64,000 nucleotides of DNA, taken from positions 124,001-188,000 of the forward strand of contig NZ_JALJRA010000007.1 in NCBI RefSeq assembly GCF_022968135.1, read 5' to 3'. Under the pieces are notes generated by a model that made no database searches, was not told the DNA's origin, and saw only the letters and a program-made list of their open reading frames with translations. Positions 63,754 through 64,000 of this stretch are shown piece by piece. The translations under genes were made by a program, and so were the position numbers. Positions within the stretch are counted from its first letter, which is position 1; each line of letters opens with the position of its first letter. Source of the stretch: Pseudorhizobium tarimense (GTDB taxonomy: Bacteria; Pseudomonadota; Alphaproteobacteria; Rhizobiales; Rhizobiaceae).

Positions 63754-64000
63754 CGGCAGATCCTCCATCGGTTAACGGGATCTAAAGTAGGTCGCTCAAA
63801 TTAACCGCATCTGAATAGGGATGGTTAACGGGCTGCAGATCGACTCTTTTCGAACACAATCCATTGCTAATGGATCATCTGTCGGCATTGCTGATGAGCG
63901 CTGAAATGAATTCTCCGCTCGCAATCGCCGCCGTCGATTTTCGACTTTTGACCACGGATGTACTGGCGGGGGTAAGAAAACGACGATGAGGAAGGTCGGA
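63754..64000. other. Gene-poor end of the window with TTAACC/GGTTAA boxes
   Basis: No supported gene occurs here. GGTTAACGGG occurs twice, at 63770 and 63824, and TTAACCG at 63801. On the reverse strand the 63821-63828 box reads TTAACCAT, the consensus half-site for CtrA in alphaproteobacteria. An open frame of 39 codons at 63870-63989 lacks a ribosome site. GAGGAAGG at the very end might precede a gene beyond the window. Confidence 0.35.

Noticed and set aside
63870..63989. Forward open frame of 39 codons near the window end
   Set aside because: It has no ribosome site, hydrophobic helix or family resemblance.
1..64000. CRISPR arrays, tRNA or rRNA genes
   Set aside because: No regularly spaced repeats and no cloverleaf or rRNA-like stretches were seen in the gaps between genes.

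Overview
The window is chromosomal DNA from an alphaproteobacterium of the order Rhizobiales, most likely the family Rhizobiaceae (Rhizobium, Sinorhizobium/Ensifer or a close relative). The reasons are the high GC content, the gene orders fabF-mltG-yicC-gmk and lptF-lptG-lptD-surA-pdxA-rsmA, an HdaA-type DnaA regulator next to ppk-ppx, and a RopB/Omp25-type outer-membrane protein. The genus is inferred from gene content, not measured.

Region 1 (1-19964) is core genome. It holds the end of fabF, mltG, yicC and gmk; an MFS exporter; the reverse-strand run lptF-lptG-lptD-surA-pdxA-rsmA (LPS export, outer-membrane folding, vitamin B6, rRNA methylation); pepA-holC; an ABC-F ATPase; a ZIP metal transporter; a DinB-like protein; a glutathione transferase; and ndk with a clear terminator.

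Region 2 (20039-32660) looks like an inserted catabolic island. A frameshifted IS3-family transposase tail lies at its left edge and the tail of a MocR-like regulator at its right edge. Between them are ten reverse-strand genes in one tight run: Gfo/Idh oxidoreductase, TIM-barrel isomerase, DUF4432 epimerase-like protein, SDR, family III CoA-transferase, a solute-binding-protein homologue without a signal peptide, a crotonase, and a complete ribose-type ABC importer. A divergent LacI regulator faces them across a 350-base region with repeated ATCATT boxes. Sugar import, sugar redox chemistry and acyl-CoA chemistry in one transcription unit suggest an unrecognised pathway.

Region 3 (32690-36116) returns to core genes: moaE, moaD, pgsA, uvrC. 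Region 4 (36591-42752) is accessory. It holds a small membrane protein resembling the Pycsar effector PycTM, divergent from a FecR-TPR-beta-barrel protein that is translationally coupled to a CHASE2 class III nucleotide cyclase. This could be an envelope-sensing cyclic-nucleotide module with a membrane effector, and it is the strongest candidate here for an undescribed system.

Region 5 (43209-57731) is mostly core: RopB-like OMP, GST, RNase T2, YbhN-like membrane protein, rlmJ, a molybdopterin oxidoreductase coupled to a Nudix hydrolase, a PIN-toxin relic, purMN, a PerM-type permease coupled to hdaA, then ppk-ppx. Region 6 (57732-64000) holds a periplasmic phytase-like esterase, a divergent AraC/DUF2000 pair in which both genes are broken, rnd, an MFS transporter, an SH3-domain exported protein with a possible 41-residue membrane peptide upstream, and about 250 bases with no convincing gene. 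No tRNA, rRNA or CRISPR array was seen.
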